This document shows, one piece after another, positions 1 to 12,174 of a stretch of 64,000 nucleotides of DNA. A program made the position numbers and the translations under genes. Origin of the DNA: Pseudisothecium myosuroides (Eukaryota > Streptophyta > Bryopsida > Hypnales > Lembophyllaceae); the NCBI GenBank assembly GCA_951799445.1, contig OX637296.1, forward strand, positions 22,940,001 to 23,004,000. The letters are read 5' to 3'. Within the stretch, counting starts at the first letter, position 1. Every line of letters begins with the position of its first letter. The notes beneath the pieces are model-generated. The model saw only the letters and a program-made list of their open reading frames with translations, was not told the DNA's origin and searched no databases.

Positions 1-478
1 AAACATGGATACAACCAGTTTTTCAAATTCCTAGCCTAAGTGGAAAGATGGACAATAAGACCATCATAAGACCTTCCACCCATTATAGCCATGCAAACAC
101 ACACACACACACAAAAGCTTGAACTTGCAACCCAAGCTTGGATCCAATCCAAATGAAACCTCCTACCCAGGGACTCACATACTCACTCTAACTGTACAAA
201 TATATGTGACCATTGTCACAACCCTAGATCACCCTTTCACACCAAAGTAGTCCCGTTTCCATCTGCAACTTCTCATCAATCCAAGAACAACTTGGATTCA
301 TGAAAGTCATGGCCACCTGAATCCATTCATTCATTTATTCATCCACATTCATCTATCCACTGGCTACCACGCTCCAATCACGAGCTTGGTCCTCGTGTAG
401 CTTCTGTGTCAATGTTAATAGCATTTCTAAAAGCACAGTTGGCTCGTCTTGGATCCCTGAGAGCCGCACCGGATGGCT

Positions 479-2919
479 TCATTGAACTTCATGGCCGGAG
501 AACTGCTCTTCCGGCGCGTGTGGCGAATTGAAGAACTGCTCCAGCTGTTTGACAATGTCGGGACTGAGGTTGAAAGCCTTCTCCAGAATCTGCTCTTTGA
601 TTCCGGAGCCGAAGGTGGACTTGCCCGCGTCGGAGCGTCCGGGGTTCTGGCTGTTGAGGGCGAGGGCGGCGGTGGCCACTTTTTTGCCTGTGTTGAACTG
701 GAAGTGCAGGAGGCCGCGAGGGAAGACCGTGATGTCGCCCTTCTTCAAAGTAGTAGACCAGAGCTTGTTTGTGGTGTCCACGAAGCCAACGAAGAGCTCG
801 CCTTCCTGGACGGACAGGATCTCAGTCGCGCGCTGGTGCCAGTGGGGGACGTTCAAGCCGCCGGGGGCGAAGTCTAAACGGGCCCACGAGATCCCCTGCA
901 TCCCCCCAAAACAACGTACATTCGGTCGTCAATTTCTTTAAATTGGCGATATTTCCACATAGCCAAAATTGTGAGACAAATAGTCTTCGCAAAGGTCTTT
1001 CAAGCCACAAAGACTAGGAGAGGCATAGATTTTGGTTTCAGACCGCGCGGCCCAAAGCAATGGAATATCGCCAATTTAACGTTAACGTTAACATTGATCG
1101 TCAGTTTCGAGAAATTGGCGTAAATCCTGCAGATTCCGAAGTTAATATTGGGGACATAAATCTCTTCAAAACTCCCAAAACTAGGACTGGTGTAGATTAA
1201 CGCTTCAGGACACGCTCAGTTTCTAAAAGGTTCCATAAGTAGTGGAATACCGCCAATTGAACCAACGATCGAAATTGACGTTAAGTGCTACACCAAAATT
1301 TGTACGAATGTTAATCAGAAGCGTTGGATTTACAGGAATTGAAAAAACCAAGTCGGTATGAGCAAATCAGCGAGACTGGACTCCGGAAGCTGGCTAGAGT
1401 CACCGGAGGCGTCAGATCGTCAGTTTTGTTACATTAGTGCGGAAAATTGGGACATCCGTCTGCACAAAGCTTTGAAAATTTAGGCTGTTATTGGTTTACT
1501 GGCATAGTTGTGGGATCGATTTCGGCCAACATAAACTGAAATAACGTTTCGATTGGTGGTTTGAATTGATCTATAATGTTGAGATTTGTACTTTTTGTTG
1601 GTTTAGGGTCACAGAGAGCCCGAGAGGGTAAGATTTACAATGGATTGTAACGTAAGAAACCCTGTTATTTATGACAGAGGATAATCCTTTCTGAGCTATG
1701 TTTTTGTAAATTGTGATTAGCTAATGAGGTAGAGTGATAGAAATCATAGAATTGGCTTGAAACTTGAAAGTTGCATTAGCATGTATCAAAAATGTACTCA
1801 GATGCTAAATAGAATACTCTGGGTATTAGACAAAATACGTACGTTGTAACAATTTTTTAGCTCTGAAAAAGCAAAAGGAAAGTCACTTAGTTTTTTACCC
1901 GAGTGAGTGAATGACGAGTCTGAAGGGCTGGAACGCTAGTTTTACACAGGGTCAAACGAATAAAAGCAATAATTTAGAGCACTCTCATTGCTAAGAGTTT
2001 AGGAAATGGTCCCAGCTTGACCCAATGAGAGTGCTTCGAATTTTGATTTTCGTGGCTTGGCCGACCCCAAGTATAAAGCGCCTCTCATCAATAACATACA
2101 CAAAAATCAAACTCTAATTCGATCAGAATGGTCATTTTCATTCGTTACGGAGTACGGACACCTTAAATTCCCCGACGTAGACGTACAATTAATTCTAGCC
2201 TTAGCCCTTCAGATTCTTCAATATCGTTAAACCTGAGAAATATTTACAGTTACCTACATATTGCAGCAAGTACTAGAGAAAAGTAACCAAGCACTGAATC
2301 AAAATGTCCCACATGAGAATCCAACTAATTAAGATATTCGAATTCTCCCTGTAACGTCAATTTCATTAAATTGGCGATATTCCACAAACTAAAACTTGTG
2401 ACATATATCTTCACAATGATTTCAGGCCAAAAATAAGGACATAGGACAGGTACAGACTTTGGTTTCATGCGGCGCGGCCTGAACCGCGCCAACGCAATGA
2501 AATATCGCCAGTTTAGGGTATTGCTTCCAGCGCAGTTCTCTATGATCGACACAGACTAGTACGTAGCAAGTATCAAGTAAAAATGATCGTGTAACATGAG
2601 ATCGAAAACGGACTTAACAACATGAATCATACTGTACCTGGGTGTTGATTCCTGGGAACTGCGTAACGAAAGCTGTCTGCAGGGGCGCACCAAAGGAGGT
2701 GCTCAAGTTGCCCTGGTTCCTTAGCCCCCGAAACGTGAAATCCTCCGATGTCACATTCGCTGGGTCCTTGCAAGGGAAGCCGTTCAGGAAAATCTTGTTG
2801 GACTCATCAGCCACACAGAAGTCCTGCAACGGGTCGGGGTCATTGGCATCGACCACACGCACAATGGCCAAGAGCGCCACTGTCAACACCAAAACTACCC
2901 CAAGCTTCCCCATCGCCAT
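479..2919 (-). CDS. Germin-like protein (cupin), two exons, copy 1
   Basis: Exon 1 is 2919-2638 (94 codons, ending CAG|GTACAG). Exon 2 is 895-479 (acceptor TGCAG|GGG, stop TGA at 481-479). The join is in phase and gives a 232-residue protein, close to the usual 220 or so for the family. Residues 1-25 are a hydrophobic signal peptide, so the product should enter the secretory pathway and reach the cell wall. Cys35 and Cys50 fit the conserved germin disulfide. Box 1 (PHWHQRATE) gives His112, His114 and Glu119, and box 2 (FPRGLLHF) gives His158: all four manganese ligands are present. Sequons are N55-V-T and N71-L-S. Germins form oligomers and some have oxalate oxidase or superoxide dismutase activity, but activity cannot be inferred here. 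The 1742 bp intron carries three small inverted-repeat elements. Confidence 0.93.
926..1078. repeat. Short inverted-repeat element in germin intron (GTCAATTTCG family)
   Basis: It starts TCGTCAATTTCTTTAAATTG and ends with the reverse-complement-like ATATCGCCAATTTAACG. The interior carries the family landmarks AGATTTTGGTTTCAG and a GC-rich core (CCGCGCGGCCC). A homologous element occupies the same intron position in copy 2 (about 57498-57660). Confidence 0.75.
1097..1284. repeat. Second GTCAATTTCG-family element in germin intron
   Basis: It begins ATCGTCAGTTTCGAGAAATT and ends GATCGAAATTGACGTT, with the internal motif AAACTAGGACTGGTGTAGAT. It lies next to the previous element. The copy 2 counterpart is about 57666-57851. 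Confidence 0.7.
2353..2520. repeat. Third GTCAATTTCG-family element in germin intron
   Basis: The left end AACGTCAATTTCATTAAATT and the GGCGATATTCCAC shoulder are clear. The right end is eroded after ATATCGCCAGTTTA. The better-preserved copy 2 counterpart (59451-59625) shows both ends, about 175 bp overall. Confidence 0.75.
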
Positions 2920-3087
2920 CGATCGTCAATATATCAGGCGCAACTCGGTTCGATCTAGATAGGCTGAATAATTACTAGCAGATGCTAGTAAGGCTCTTTC
3001 CAAGAATGCTAAGTAGACTCGAGGGTAGACTACTAGTCGTAGTATGCGATGGGGACTCATGGATGAATTGAAGCGGAGCTGGCCTCA

Positions 3088-3095
3088 TATTTATA
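3088..3095 (-). promoter_or_regulatory. TATA box of germin-like gene, copy 1
   Basis: TATAAATA on the minus strand lies about 170 bp upstream of the ATG at 2919. The same motif sits about 155 bp upstream of the copy 2 ATG. Transcription would start near 3060 and leave a 5'UTR of roughly 140 nt. Confidence 0.6.
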
Positions 3096-3099
3096 TGGT

Positions 3100-4900
3100 G
3101 GAGTGTTCGATCGATCACGGGTTCGACCGGGTTCCTGAGAGCATGGGAACGAAGTCAATTGCAACTAGCTAGCTGCCCGGACAGTCATGGCGGCTTCCTT
3201 TCAGACAGGAGGGTCAGAGGGCAGCACCCCCAGGCCAACTTTCCATGTTTCCGTACGGATTCTCGATTAGAATACGCACATGTGAGTATGTGACACGTAC
3301 ACTTGGACGTTGATTTATTGTGATCTTAATGGGCTTCACGATTCGCTTAGAACTCTGCCGTTAATTAATTTGTATTGTCTTGGCTTGGACCATACATTAC
3401 TCAAACCGGGATCGAGCATTATACTGCGCGCATGCGCGGAGAGTCATAGAAGTTTATAAATTAGTTTCGATTGTGTGGTAGGCCTGGCTGTTACCAGATC
3501 GACTCAATTGTCAATTTCGTGAAGTTGGCCTGAAATGTAGTGTAGAATTACTGCCGGTCCTAATTTTCAGTTTTTAGAGTTTTCGAGTACATCAAGATTT
3601 ATAAATATCGATCAATTTGTGGTGCCCAGAATCGCGCCTATTAGCGAAGAATCGCGCCTATTGTCGATACTCAGCCGGGTAAAGCTTCCGGGGTTTCAGT
3701 TTTAATTTTTAAAATATATTTTGAGTCATGTATATATGTCTTTGAAACATATGGTTTCGGAGTACATGTTAAAGCATCTACTACGTACCTACCCAGCTTT
3801 GCATTAATCGCTGTTAAGAAAGGTTCCGTAAGTGGCATCTTCGGGATCCTTCGACGTCAGTTTGAATTGACCCCTTGGAAGTGAATGACGTATGTGGGGG
3901 CGGTGGTGATTTCTGGAGACAGGAAGCCTCAGTCGTATTCATAAAATGGCGGATTCAGTGCAGCTGTGCAGGTTCCTCTACTGAAATCTCAAAGGGAACT
4001 TCCGGCTACTTGTCTATTTCATTTAGGACAATTGGAAATTCACTAATTTAATTGACATTGCCTTGTAGTTTCAATTCTAATCAAATTAATTAATTCAAAG
4101 AACGAGTTTCAATAGTGATGCAAAAATTCAATTAACTTTGGATGCATGTAGTTCAATTAGTGTGACCAAGTCGATTAAATTTACTTGAAAATTTGATGAA
4201 AGGTGAATCAAGTATGGATAAATGTTTGATGACATGGTATGGGAATAGAGTAATTACATTTTAATGTATTCTCTGATATTCTCGGGAAAATACTGTGAAT
4301 CACAAATTTCAAAACTAGTGCGAGTTATTTAGTCATATTACTGATCATGATCGATGTTTTCATACGATTCAGGAATCGATCGACAATGAAGAAGATGAAA
4401 CCCTGAGACTTGATCGAGATTGATGCATGCATGATCGAGCAAACCATGCATATACCTAGTGATTAGTACGTTATGAATCATCAATTAGTGAATAGTTTCA
4501 TTGAGGTCAAAAACAAGTTCGACTCCAGTCTCCAGACTCTTCAGTTTCTAAGATGAGATTCATTATTAAACTCAGATAGTTTAAAATTAAAAGCAGCAGT
4601 ACTGGAGATCCAAAAGCCGGGAATCGTGAATACGGTACTTCCACTGCAGGTGCACGGGTCGAAAGTTGCATTTATTCCGCGGAACTTATCTCTCCGAACA
4701 TCAATGAGACCATTGAGCAAGTACCAATCTGATGCTGCACTGATGCGACACGTACGGACGCTTCCATTACATTACTTTAACAAAACCCCACTTTTCTCAA
4801 CACCACGCAAGGCTGATTGTGCATTCATTCAAACCACGTTTTGACCTACTACGGAATTGGAACACATCCTTGGCAGCAAGCTAAGGTGTTGACAACTTCG
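3100..4900. other. Upstream flank of germin-like gene, no gene seen
   Basis: AT-rich sequence conserved with copy 2 (60180-62450). The TA dinucleotide at 3763-3764 is the unoccupied target of the pogo-like element present in copy 2. The only open frame shared by both copies (about 4626-4844) has no ATG at its start and is not convincing as a gene. Confidence 0.6.
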
Positions 4901-5270
4901 TCAAATATATTCGTTCCTCGATTTACTGCTAGAGTGGCCACATCGCCGTGACCACTTGTGCACGTCACTCCGAGGTACTAGTCTAATGTTCACCGATCAT
5001 TATTATTGTTAATTTGTCGACATGTGAAGTTCCGATCCTGCGGGTAGCTTTGTCATGCAATGTCAAAGGCTTCTTGCTCGTGGTCCGGACTGATCGAAGT
5101 CCACGGAATCGACATCACAGCAAGGATTTGGAGTTGAAAAAGTGGTGAATCCATTGCAACAAGTACTTCGAGAATCGCTGAAACTAGTTCAAGAAGTTTT
5201 AGTTTTAAAAAGTGCGGACACCAGGGATCTGGATAAGAATGGCGTCATGGCCTGTTCTGCTCCACGCTCT

Positions 5271-5650
5271 CTTGTACCCCACTTCGAAATTGGCTGGCTG
5301 TGGCTATGATCCCAACTTTTGGCTCATGCAGTTGGCAAGTTTCGTACACCAATTAATTATTTCAGTTTACAAGTTTCCAATTGCCAGAAAATGAGATTCG
5401 CATGCTATTTTTTTATATTAATTTCCTTGCTTCTCTTGCAGGAAATTCCGAAGTTTCCAGATGATTATTTGCATTAGGAAGGCCCAGGGGAAAGAACGTC
5501 AATTTTGTTAATTGGCGATATTCCACAAGTCAAAACTTGTGACATATATCTTCACAAAGGTCAATTTTCCAAGCGTCTATTTTCAGGCCACAAACTAGGA
5601 CTGGTATAGATTTTGGTTTCAGGCCGCGCGGCCTGAACCGTGCCAAAGCA
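5271..5650. other. Segment present in copy 1 only
   Basis: In copy 2 the sequence CCACGCTCTCT is followed directly by AATGGAGGCTC (about 62790), whereas copy 1 has about 380 bp in between. The extra sequence includes a GTCAATTTCG-family element (about 5498-5650). No target duplication is visible, so a deletion in copy 2 is more likely than an insertion in copy 1. Confidence 0.7.
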
Positions 5651-5939
5651 ATGGAGGCTCAGAACTGGTACGGACAAGGGGAATTCGACTGTTTAATTAA
5701 AACAGAGCATTGCGATGGTCCCTGCGGATGTTGACGTGATGTAATTTCTGCCCAGTGCTCTGATAGCCGAAGTGAAGAAATTCAACACCACAACATTGTA
5801 ACGTACCGGGATTGGCAATTCCGTGAAGCAAAGATAATCGTTCTCCCCTTTGACAGTACGAAAGGTATAGATTAATTTCAGGCTAGCACAACTAGTCAAA
5901 AGCTTACCATTTGAACCGAAAATTAAATATATTGGCAAT

Positions 5940-6745
5940 TTAATGGAGGTAACGTTAATTTCGTAGAAGTGGCGCGATTCCAGCGCCAAAAATTGTCACT
6001 TGCATGAATGTACATGAAGGTCTAAATTCTAGCATAGGTGTGGATTTATGTTTCAAAATACACATTCTTGAAAGGTGCCAAAGCATTGAATGTCAATGTT
6101 GTTAAATTGTCAAGATATTCTAGAAGCCAAAATTAAACATGTGACACATATCTTCACAAAGGTCTAATCTTAGGCCACAAACTGGGATTGGTATAAATTT
6201 TGAATCTTTGATTTTAAACCTAAACCACACCGTAATTAAATATCGTCAATTTAACGAAATTGATGTTAAATGAATTGCCTTACTTTTGCTGAAACCAAAT
6301 ACAACATGAATTTTGTTAATTTGACAATATTTCACAAACCGAAAATTGTGACATGGATCTTTTCAAAGCTCTAATTTCAGGCCAAAAACTAGGACAAGTA
6401 TAGATTTTGGTTAGAGGCCAAAGTAATATACTATCGTCAATTTAACAAAATGGACATCGTACATGGAAGTGATGGAACAACAATTTTGTTAAATTGATAG
6501 CATTCCATTACTTTAGGTATGTTTGGTGTTAAAGAGTGTTGTTAGCGAAGGTCTTAGGAACGAATTTAGACCTACTTCTGGACCGGATTCACATTGCAAA
6601 CGTCACCTTTAATTTGAGGACACCTATTCTGAAATACAAATCCATACCCGTCCTAGATGTTAGATTTTAGACCTTTGTTTACATATACGCCACAATTTTT
6701 GGCGTTGGATTCGCGCCGCTTTAACGAAATTGACGTTATTCAAGG
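5940..6745. repeat. Cluster of diverged GTCAATTTCG-family elements
   Basis: Successive elements begin near 5956, 6090, 6310 and 6480, each with a variant of AATTTTGTTAAATTG at the left. Right ends resemble TTTAACGAAATTGACGTT, best seen at 6720-6740. Internal landmarks (CACAAAGGTCTAA, GGCCACAAACT, TATAGATTTTGGTT) recur. The cluster is repeated in copy 2 from about 63100 to 63890. Confidence 0.7.
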
Positions 6746-6849
6746 TACTAGTTGCAAGTGCAGTCCGACATGCGCACGGCAAGTATTATGTTATTATTAA
6801 TGTGTCCGTAGGGCCGAGTCGCTGCAGCAAGTTGGCGGTGTTGAGTCTG

Positions 6850-7795
6850 ATCAAATGTGGCTAGCCGCGTCAGTCAGAGAGAATATTCAAAAACTCCGGT
6901 TGTTCGGAGGAGCCATGCCAGTGTACATTCAGAGTTGGTTGTTCTGTCGATCAAGGTCCCACATCAAAGTGCACAAGACTAGTTATGGTCAGATAGTCAA
7001 TGTAGACAATTCTGTTTTTTAATTCTAGGGCCGGAGACGTGATTGAGTGTGCGGAGTGCCTAAGTGCGGATTCCGGAGAGTCCGTAACACTGTTCACTTC
7101 AACAATGGTGTGATCGAGTTCGGCTGCATGCGTCATATGAGTCCAAGCAATGAAAGATAATCTATTGATTGTGATTCTTGCTTTGATACCATTGCTTTCT
7201 CAAGCTTGCTATTGGACCCAGATTTTTGTTTGACTGTAGTTTTGTCAACTTGTCGATGCAAGTTTCCGATTGAACTATCTGAGCTTCGATTCGGGTTCAG
7301 TTTGCAGCCCCTACAGACTAATTAGCAAAATGTTTTGAAACATGCCCTCCACACACACACCAAAAAATGTAAATCTATGGAAAATTTCGCTCAAATGGCA
7401 GTATTTCATATGCCATTTTCCCATTCATTTCTAGGACAAGTATTGATTTCAGACCGCACAGTCTAAACATGAAAGTGCCAAGTTTGTGGATTACCACCAT
7501 TTTAATGAAATATCGGATATCTCCAATTGCAGGAGATTGAGAAATTTGCACGAAATTTTTTGGTTTGTTGCATGCATTGGGTACACTAAATACTATACAA
7601 GTTGCTAAAAATTAACAAACACCCCAAATCAACATGTTGTCTTGCAATTTCACTAAAATGGCATGAAAATAGTTCAGAACAGTTGTTCTAAATCTATTTC
7701 TGTCCTAGATGGTTTAGAGTGCTCGTTCTGAAATCTATATACGTCCTAGATGGTGAAAATGGCACACCATCAAAGTGACACTTGGAACACCGCCA
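6850..7795. other. Intergenic, no gene seen
   Basis: Sequence beyond the end of the visible duplication. Around 7430-7510 and 7620-7795 are eroded pieces resembling the GTCAATTTCG family (for example CTAGGACAAGTATTGATTTC). No open frame looks coding. Confidence 0.5.
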
Positions 7796-7801
7796 TTTTA
7801 A

Positions 7802-8365
7802 CCCCTAAAGGACCGGAGGGGTGTCCAATTTTCCAAAATTGCAAAGATCTCTTATAAAATGCAACTTAGAAGAATATTTTAATGATGACTTTCAAACAAT
7901 AGTTGTAAAATGCTATTTATAGATCATATCCATACGGTTAGATCAACAAAAACACATACCAATATTTTTCAATAAAATTTGAAGCCAGAAATTGAATATT
8001 CTTTCTAAAATCAATTGTAGATTGGATATTTATGATTAAAATTTTTTTTTCTATAAGCTTAAAATATTGGGTTCTAATTATAGTGACTTTTTAAGATTTT
8101 TATTTGATTTTTTGATTCAAGTCATTTTTGAAGGGTCATTTTTTGAATTGAAAAAGTTATTTTTTGAGGCTAGACCTCCCGATACCTTTTGAATTATAGA
8201 ATATATGCAAAGCAAAATCTTCATAATCTAAACTGTACAAATGTTAAAGAACTAATATAAGAATCTTGAAAAAAAATTGATGGATGAAAAAATGCATTTC
8301 GGTGAGTTTGGGACGTGTTTCCGTTCATTCATTGTTCAAAATCTGCACTCATGGTCCTTTAGGGC
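7802..8365. mobile_element. TTAA-flanked element, 564 bp (piggyBac-like ends)
   Basis: The left end CCCCTAAAGGACC follows TTAA (7798-7801). The right end GGTCCTTTAGGGC precedes TTAA (8366-8369), so the two ends are 13 bp inverted repeats with one mismatch. The AT-rich body has no transposase. It is shared with 10016-10360 and, in reverse, with about 21900-22284. A TTAA target duplication and C-rich tips are the piggyBac superfamily signature; assignment to that superfamily is inference. Confidence 0.65.
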
Positions 8366-8369
8366 TTAA

Positions 8370-9560
8370 GAAAATTGTCCATATAGACTCTACAACTTCC
8401 CTCATTTTATAAAATCATTACTCTTCAAGCTCAAGTACTCAACCATAAATTCCATATCAATTGTATGCAATAATCTTCATCTATGGCATCCCTATGCACT
8501 CACAAAATTTCCACAAATTCAAACACCTAAACACCGAAAATTTCACAATTAAGGTAGGAGGCTCATAAACCGACCATTTAAGGGCTGGTCTGCCTTTTTC
8601 ATGTATTTCCTTGGACGGGAATATTTTTAGCTAATTTTTCAGACATAGAGAAGTTGATGAGGAATCTAACCCAAATCGTTTCGTATTTTTCTGAGCATTT
8701 TTGAATTACTTATGAATTTTCAAACAAGTTGGGTCATAGGTCCCTATTTGTGACCCTAGGTCTTTCATAAATGGTTCACTTGCAATTCTAAATAAAAATG
8801 GGGAAAGCAAAGAGAGTGATTGGCTCTTGCAATTAATAAGTCTTTTTTCCTTGGTTCATTCAATGACTATAGTAGTCAATTTCAGAACCAATTCATGTCC
8901 ATTTCACAGCCACTTATAGGGTCCATTCTTAATGCCCAAACTGTTCTCGAGCCTTCTACCTTATTTGGACAAAACTTTGAGATTATCTCTAATTTTGGAC
9001 ATTCTCCCTATTGAATTAATTATTAATACGAAAGTGACCCACACGGCAGAGACTGGGTACTAAGAGTATATACTAACAGTTTCTACAGGCCATGCCCTCG
9101 GTGCCAAAAATCATTATGTAATATGTTTGACACCATGCCAGCCATGTGAACTCTCGAGCACAGCCCTAGTATTTGCAGTTTTTATGCGAGAGAAATTCCA
9201 TTTGACTGGCATTTGAAGGTATGTTTGAATGGAGCACATTCAGGACATTTCCATGCCTATTTCCGTGTCTGTTCTTGGTTCCTTTCTTAACTTTGTTTGG
9301 GAGAAGTTATTTGCTACAGACTGTATTCTGGTGCAAATTTGACTACCATTGAGTCAATGAGTTTTTTTATATCACTTCTCTGGAGAAAGTATACTCTGAA
9401 ATTTCTTACGATCATACTTATCGAGATCACATCCCCTTTCATTGTACGAAAACATAACGGGAACGGATATCGTATCGTACGGAATTGTAGGCGGGAATGG
9501 ATCTCTCATTGTACGGAATTGTAGGGAATAGATGTACTACTTGGTTGAAATTTCAATTCA
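8370..9560. other. Intergenic, no gene seen
   Basis: AT-rich sequence with no convincing coding frame or repeat. Two short similar stretches near 9455-9525 (GAACGGATATCG, GGGAATGGATCTC, each followed by a GTACGGAATTGTAGG-like string) form a minor local duplication. Confidence 0.5.
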
Positions 9561-9564
9561 CATA

Positions 9565-9761
9565 CAGTAGAACCTCTCTAAATTGATAGGTCCTAGATCG
9601 GTCTGACAAATTGGTTTATAGAGGTTTATTGGCTTCTGGAGGGTCATTTTTAGTCACAACCTTTGTTATGTGGCCTAGTCCGGGACCGGTTTGACAAATT
9701 GGTGTATGCCTTTATGGAGGTTTATCTGCTTATAGAGGAACGACTTAGGGAGGTTCTATTG
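9565..9761. mobile_element. Pogo/Emigrant-like miniature element, 197 bp
   Basis: The left end is CAGTAGAACCTCTCTAAATT and the right end is TTAGGGAGGTTCTATTG, an imperfect inverted repeat, with TA on each side (9563-9564, 9762-9763). These ends resemble those of the Emigrant and Lemi1 pogo-related plant elements. It has no coding capacity. Confidence 0.8.
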
Positions 9762-10015
9762 TAGTTGGCATTGTATTTTCCATAGTAACATATTCGATCA
9801 CATGTATTAATATGAAAAATCTTATAATAGGGAAGTCAATGTGTGAAAAAATATTATACAACAATTATAGGACCTTCCCGTACAAACATTTTAGTTGGGA
9901 ATTTTGGTTGAGTTCAAAAAACATACAGTCTAAATACGTAGGTACAAGTGAGTTGAGTTTTTTGCAAGCTTTGGTTGAGTTGGAAAAGTCAACTTGGATA
10001 AGGGTATGAAATTAA

Positions 10016-10360
10016 ATCCAATAAGGAATAAGGGGTATTCCATATTTTCAAAATTTTGAAGATGTATTAAAAAAATGCAATTTAGAATAGTAATTTAATG
10101 TTGCATCTCAAACAATAGTTGTAAAATATGATCCATAGATCATATCTATGTAGTTGGATCAACTGGTATACAAACCAATATTCTTCAATAAATTTTGAAG
10201 CCAAAAATTGAAAATTCCTTCTAAAATCAATTATAGATTGAATATTTGTGATTTTCATTGGAATGTGTTTCAAATTTTAAAACATTTGGTTGAAATGAAA
10301 TTTCGTAAATGCTCGAAGTTTCAAAAAATGAAGTTTCGTGAATGCTTGATCCTTTAGAGA
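10016..10360. mobile_element. TTAA-flanked element, 345 bp, degraded
   Basis: The body (for example AACAATAGTTGTAAAAT, then TTCAATAAATTTTGAAGCC) matches the element at 7802-8365. The right end CCTTTAGAGA precedes TTAA at 10361-10364. The left end is eroded but still follows TTAA at 10012-10015. Confidence 0.55.
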
Positions 10361-10364
10361 TTAA

Positions 10365-11550
10365 TGGCCCTTGAGTCACCAATTTACTTCAAGGTCAACT
10401 TCATTGCATCATTTGTACGTGGTACCCAAATTTCATTCAAACTCAGTTGTGTCTATGGAAGGAGTCAATCAGAATAAATGACATATCGGATTAATATTTT
10501 AAGAAAATATAACATCAATATTTGATAATAGTTAATTGAAATGTTTTATTAAAAAATTTGATAAAAAATGTTGCTTTTCATTTATAATATTGATGTACCA
10601 TAATGATGTAGTTTTATAAAATGATATGTAACTAGGGCTTTGTTGCTTTCCACGCTACGAATGACACTTGATTGAAAGGATTTTAATTTGGGCCCTATCA
10701 TGGAGTCATGAGACGTCAATGATGGAAATTATCACATAAATATTGGAGCCTCCAAAGCATTAGTTTTCAATTGATAATCAATTTTTCATTGATATTCTTC
10801 TACTATTCAATTATGATTCTACTTAATTCTTCAAGTCTTTAGGCCATTTTTTCATCAAAAAATGCTCAATAGAGCAAAAAAAATTTAAATGGAATTTTTG
10901 GCATATTTAACAATATGATCTTGTAATAGACTAGTATGAAAGTGTGTAAATGAAATTTCATAGACTTTGACCGCGTAGATTGCAAGATAAATGCTTTCAA
11001 AGTGAACAAAACAAAGTTTTTTGGCACCGTGGTAAACTAGTTTATGAAACTTTGAATCAATCCTTGTAACTTAAAATTTATGCACTACAATTTTAAATTA
11101 AAAAATATTATCATAAAGAATTGAGTTGAGGATATAAATTTATTTTTTTAAATAATGCGATTTTCAATCTTAAATAAATTGTTAAATACAAGTAGATATG
11201 AAATAGAGGGAAAAACTAAATTGTTAATAGCTCTAAGATGGAATTAGAAGACAATAATTTCAATGGTGAGATCATTTTAACAATCAAAGTTAATCTTATG
11301 GAACTTTTTGTTTTTGAAAAGGTGAAAAGTGAGCTCAAAAATGAATCCTACATGTTATTTTTCAATAAAATGCTTTGATTGCCTGCAAAACAAGATGCTT
11401 CATAACATTAGAGAAAAAATGAGGCCTTTGGAGGACCGCTCCACAGCCCTCAAAGGACCCCACAAATAACATTTTTTTTTGCTTAAGGATTAATTTTTTC
11501 CCTATTATTACTCACCTTATGTCATGATGTCGAATGCTTGTCAATGGCTC
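10365..11550. other. Intergenic, no gene seen
   Basis: Very AT-rich sequence with homopolymer runs. No coding frame, RNA gene or clear repeat was recognised. Confidence 0.5.
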
Positions 11551-11555
11551 AAAAT

Positions 11556-11640
11556 GCAAGTACAAGGTGTTAAATAATTAGGGTTAAAGTACTCTAAAGC
11601 ATCTTAATCCTAATTATTGAATACCTTGTACTTGTATGCA
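11556..11640. repeat. Short foldback (about 33 bp arms)
   Basis: GCAAGTACAAGGTGTTAAAT on the left pairs imperfectly with the reversed sequence ATTGAATACCTTGTACTTGT on the right, across a spacer of about 20 bp. The arms extend inward through AATTAGGGTTAA and TTAATCCTAATT. Confidence 0.7.
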
Positions 11641-12174
11641 CCTTGCACTCTAATCAAGTTGTGGAAAAAAAACCAAATGTCCATAATAGTCTAACAACCA
11701 TCTAGCATCAAGAATTTATTTTTTTATTTTTATTTTTTGAAACACATGGACAATTTCCATTGAATGGGAAACAATACAAAAAACTAGAGGAAAACCTTCT
11801 TGTCAATAATTTTTACATTTTTAGAAAGCCAATTAACCGCTTTTTAATTTTTCAAAATAACTTAAGCAAGCCTACGGGTAACCACTGTGAGCTGCCAGAC
11901 TCCATCCCACAAGCCAGGACACCACCACGAAATCACTCAAACAGTTGCCAAGTTTGGGAATAGTCAGTTTCCAACTCATCTCCATGTAAGTGCAAACCTC
12001 GAAGAAAGGCGTCTGCAGCTAAGTGTTATTGAACCTTCGCAAGAATCAGTAATTTTTTTTGATGGCAATGTGAAAAACTTACTTTATTAACATTTGGTGA
12101 GAATGAAGGGTGAAAAGTTTGTTTTTATAGAAAAATCAATTGTCCATCATGAATCCCCAACAAATATGGGATAA

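Larger units (their letters stand above)
1..6850. repeat. Duplicated block, copy 1 (direct repeat of 55816-64000)
   Basis: The sequence from the window start to about 6850 matches 55816-64000 in the same order and orientation, apart from indels and transposon insertions. Both copies contain the germin-like gene, its promoter and the same cluster of small repeats. Copy 1 is cut by the window start and copy 2 by the window end, so the real block is longer. The offset of about 55.8 kb fits tandem duplication of a large unit. Copy 1 keeps the empty target sites for three elements present in copy 2: near 30, near 1447, and 3763-3764. Copy 1 also has about 380 bp (about 5271-5650) that copy 2 lacks. 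Confidence 0.93.

Noticed and set aside
92..114. CA microsatellite and other short simple repeats (also 7350, 22125, 49440)
   Set aside because: Ordinary simple sequence with no further structure.
473..941. Plus-strand open frames across germin exon 2 (also 57060-57513)
   Set aside because: They are the antisense of the germin coding exon. The minus frame has the family motifs and splice sites.
2642..2978. Plus-strand frames opposite germin exon 1 (also 59741-60155)
   Set aside because: Antisense of a well-supported exon with a signal peptide and start codon.
4626..4844. 72-codon frame conserved as a 77-codon frame at 62155-62388
   Set aside because: It starts with GTG rather than ATG in both copies. 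Conservation is explained by the recent block duplication, although the 15 bp difference keeps frame.
5693..5989. Minus-strand 98-codon frame
   Set aside because: The copy 2 counterpart is interrupted (stop after the TNCAN reading) and contains small-repeat sequence.
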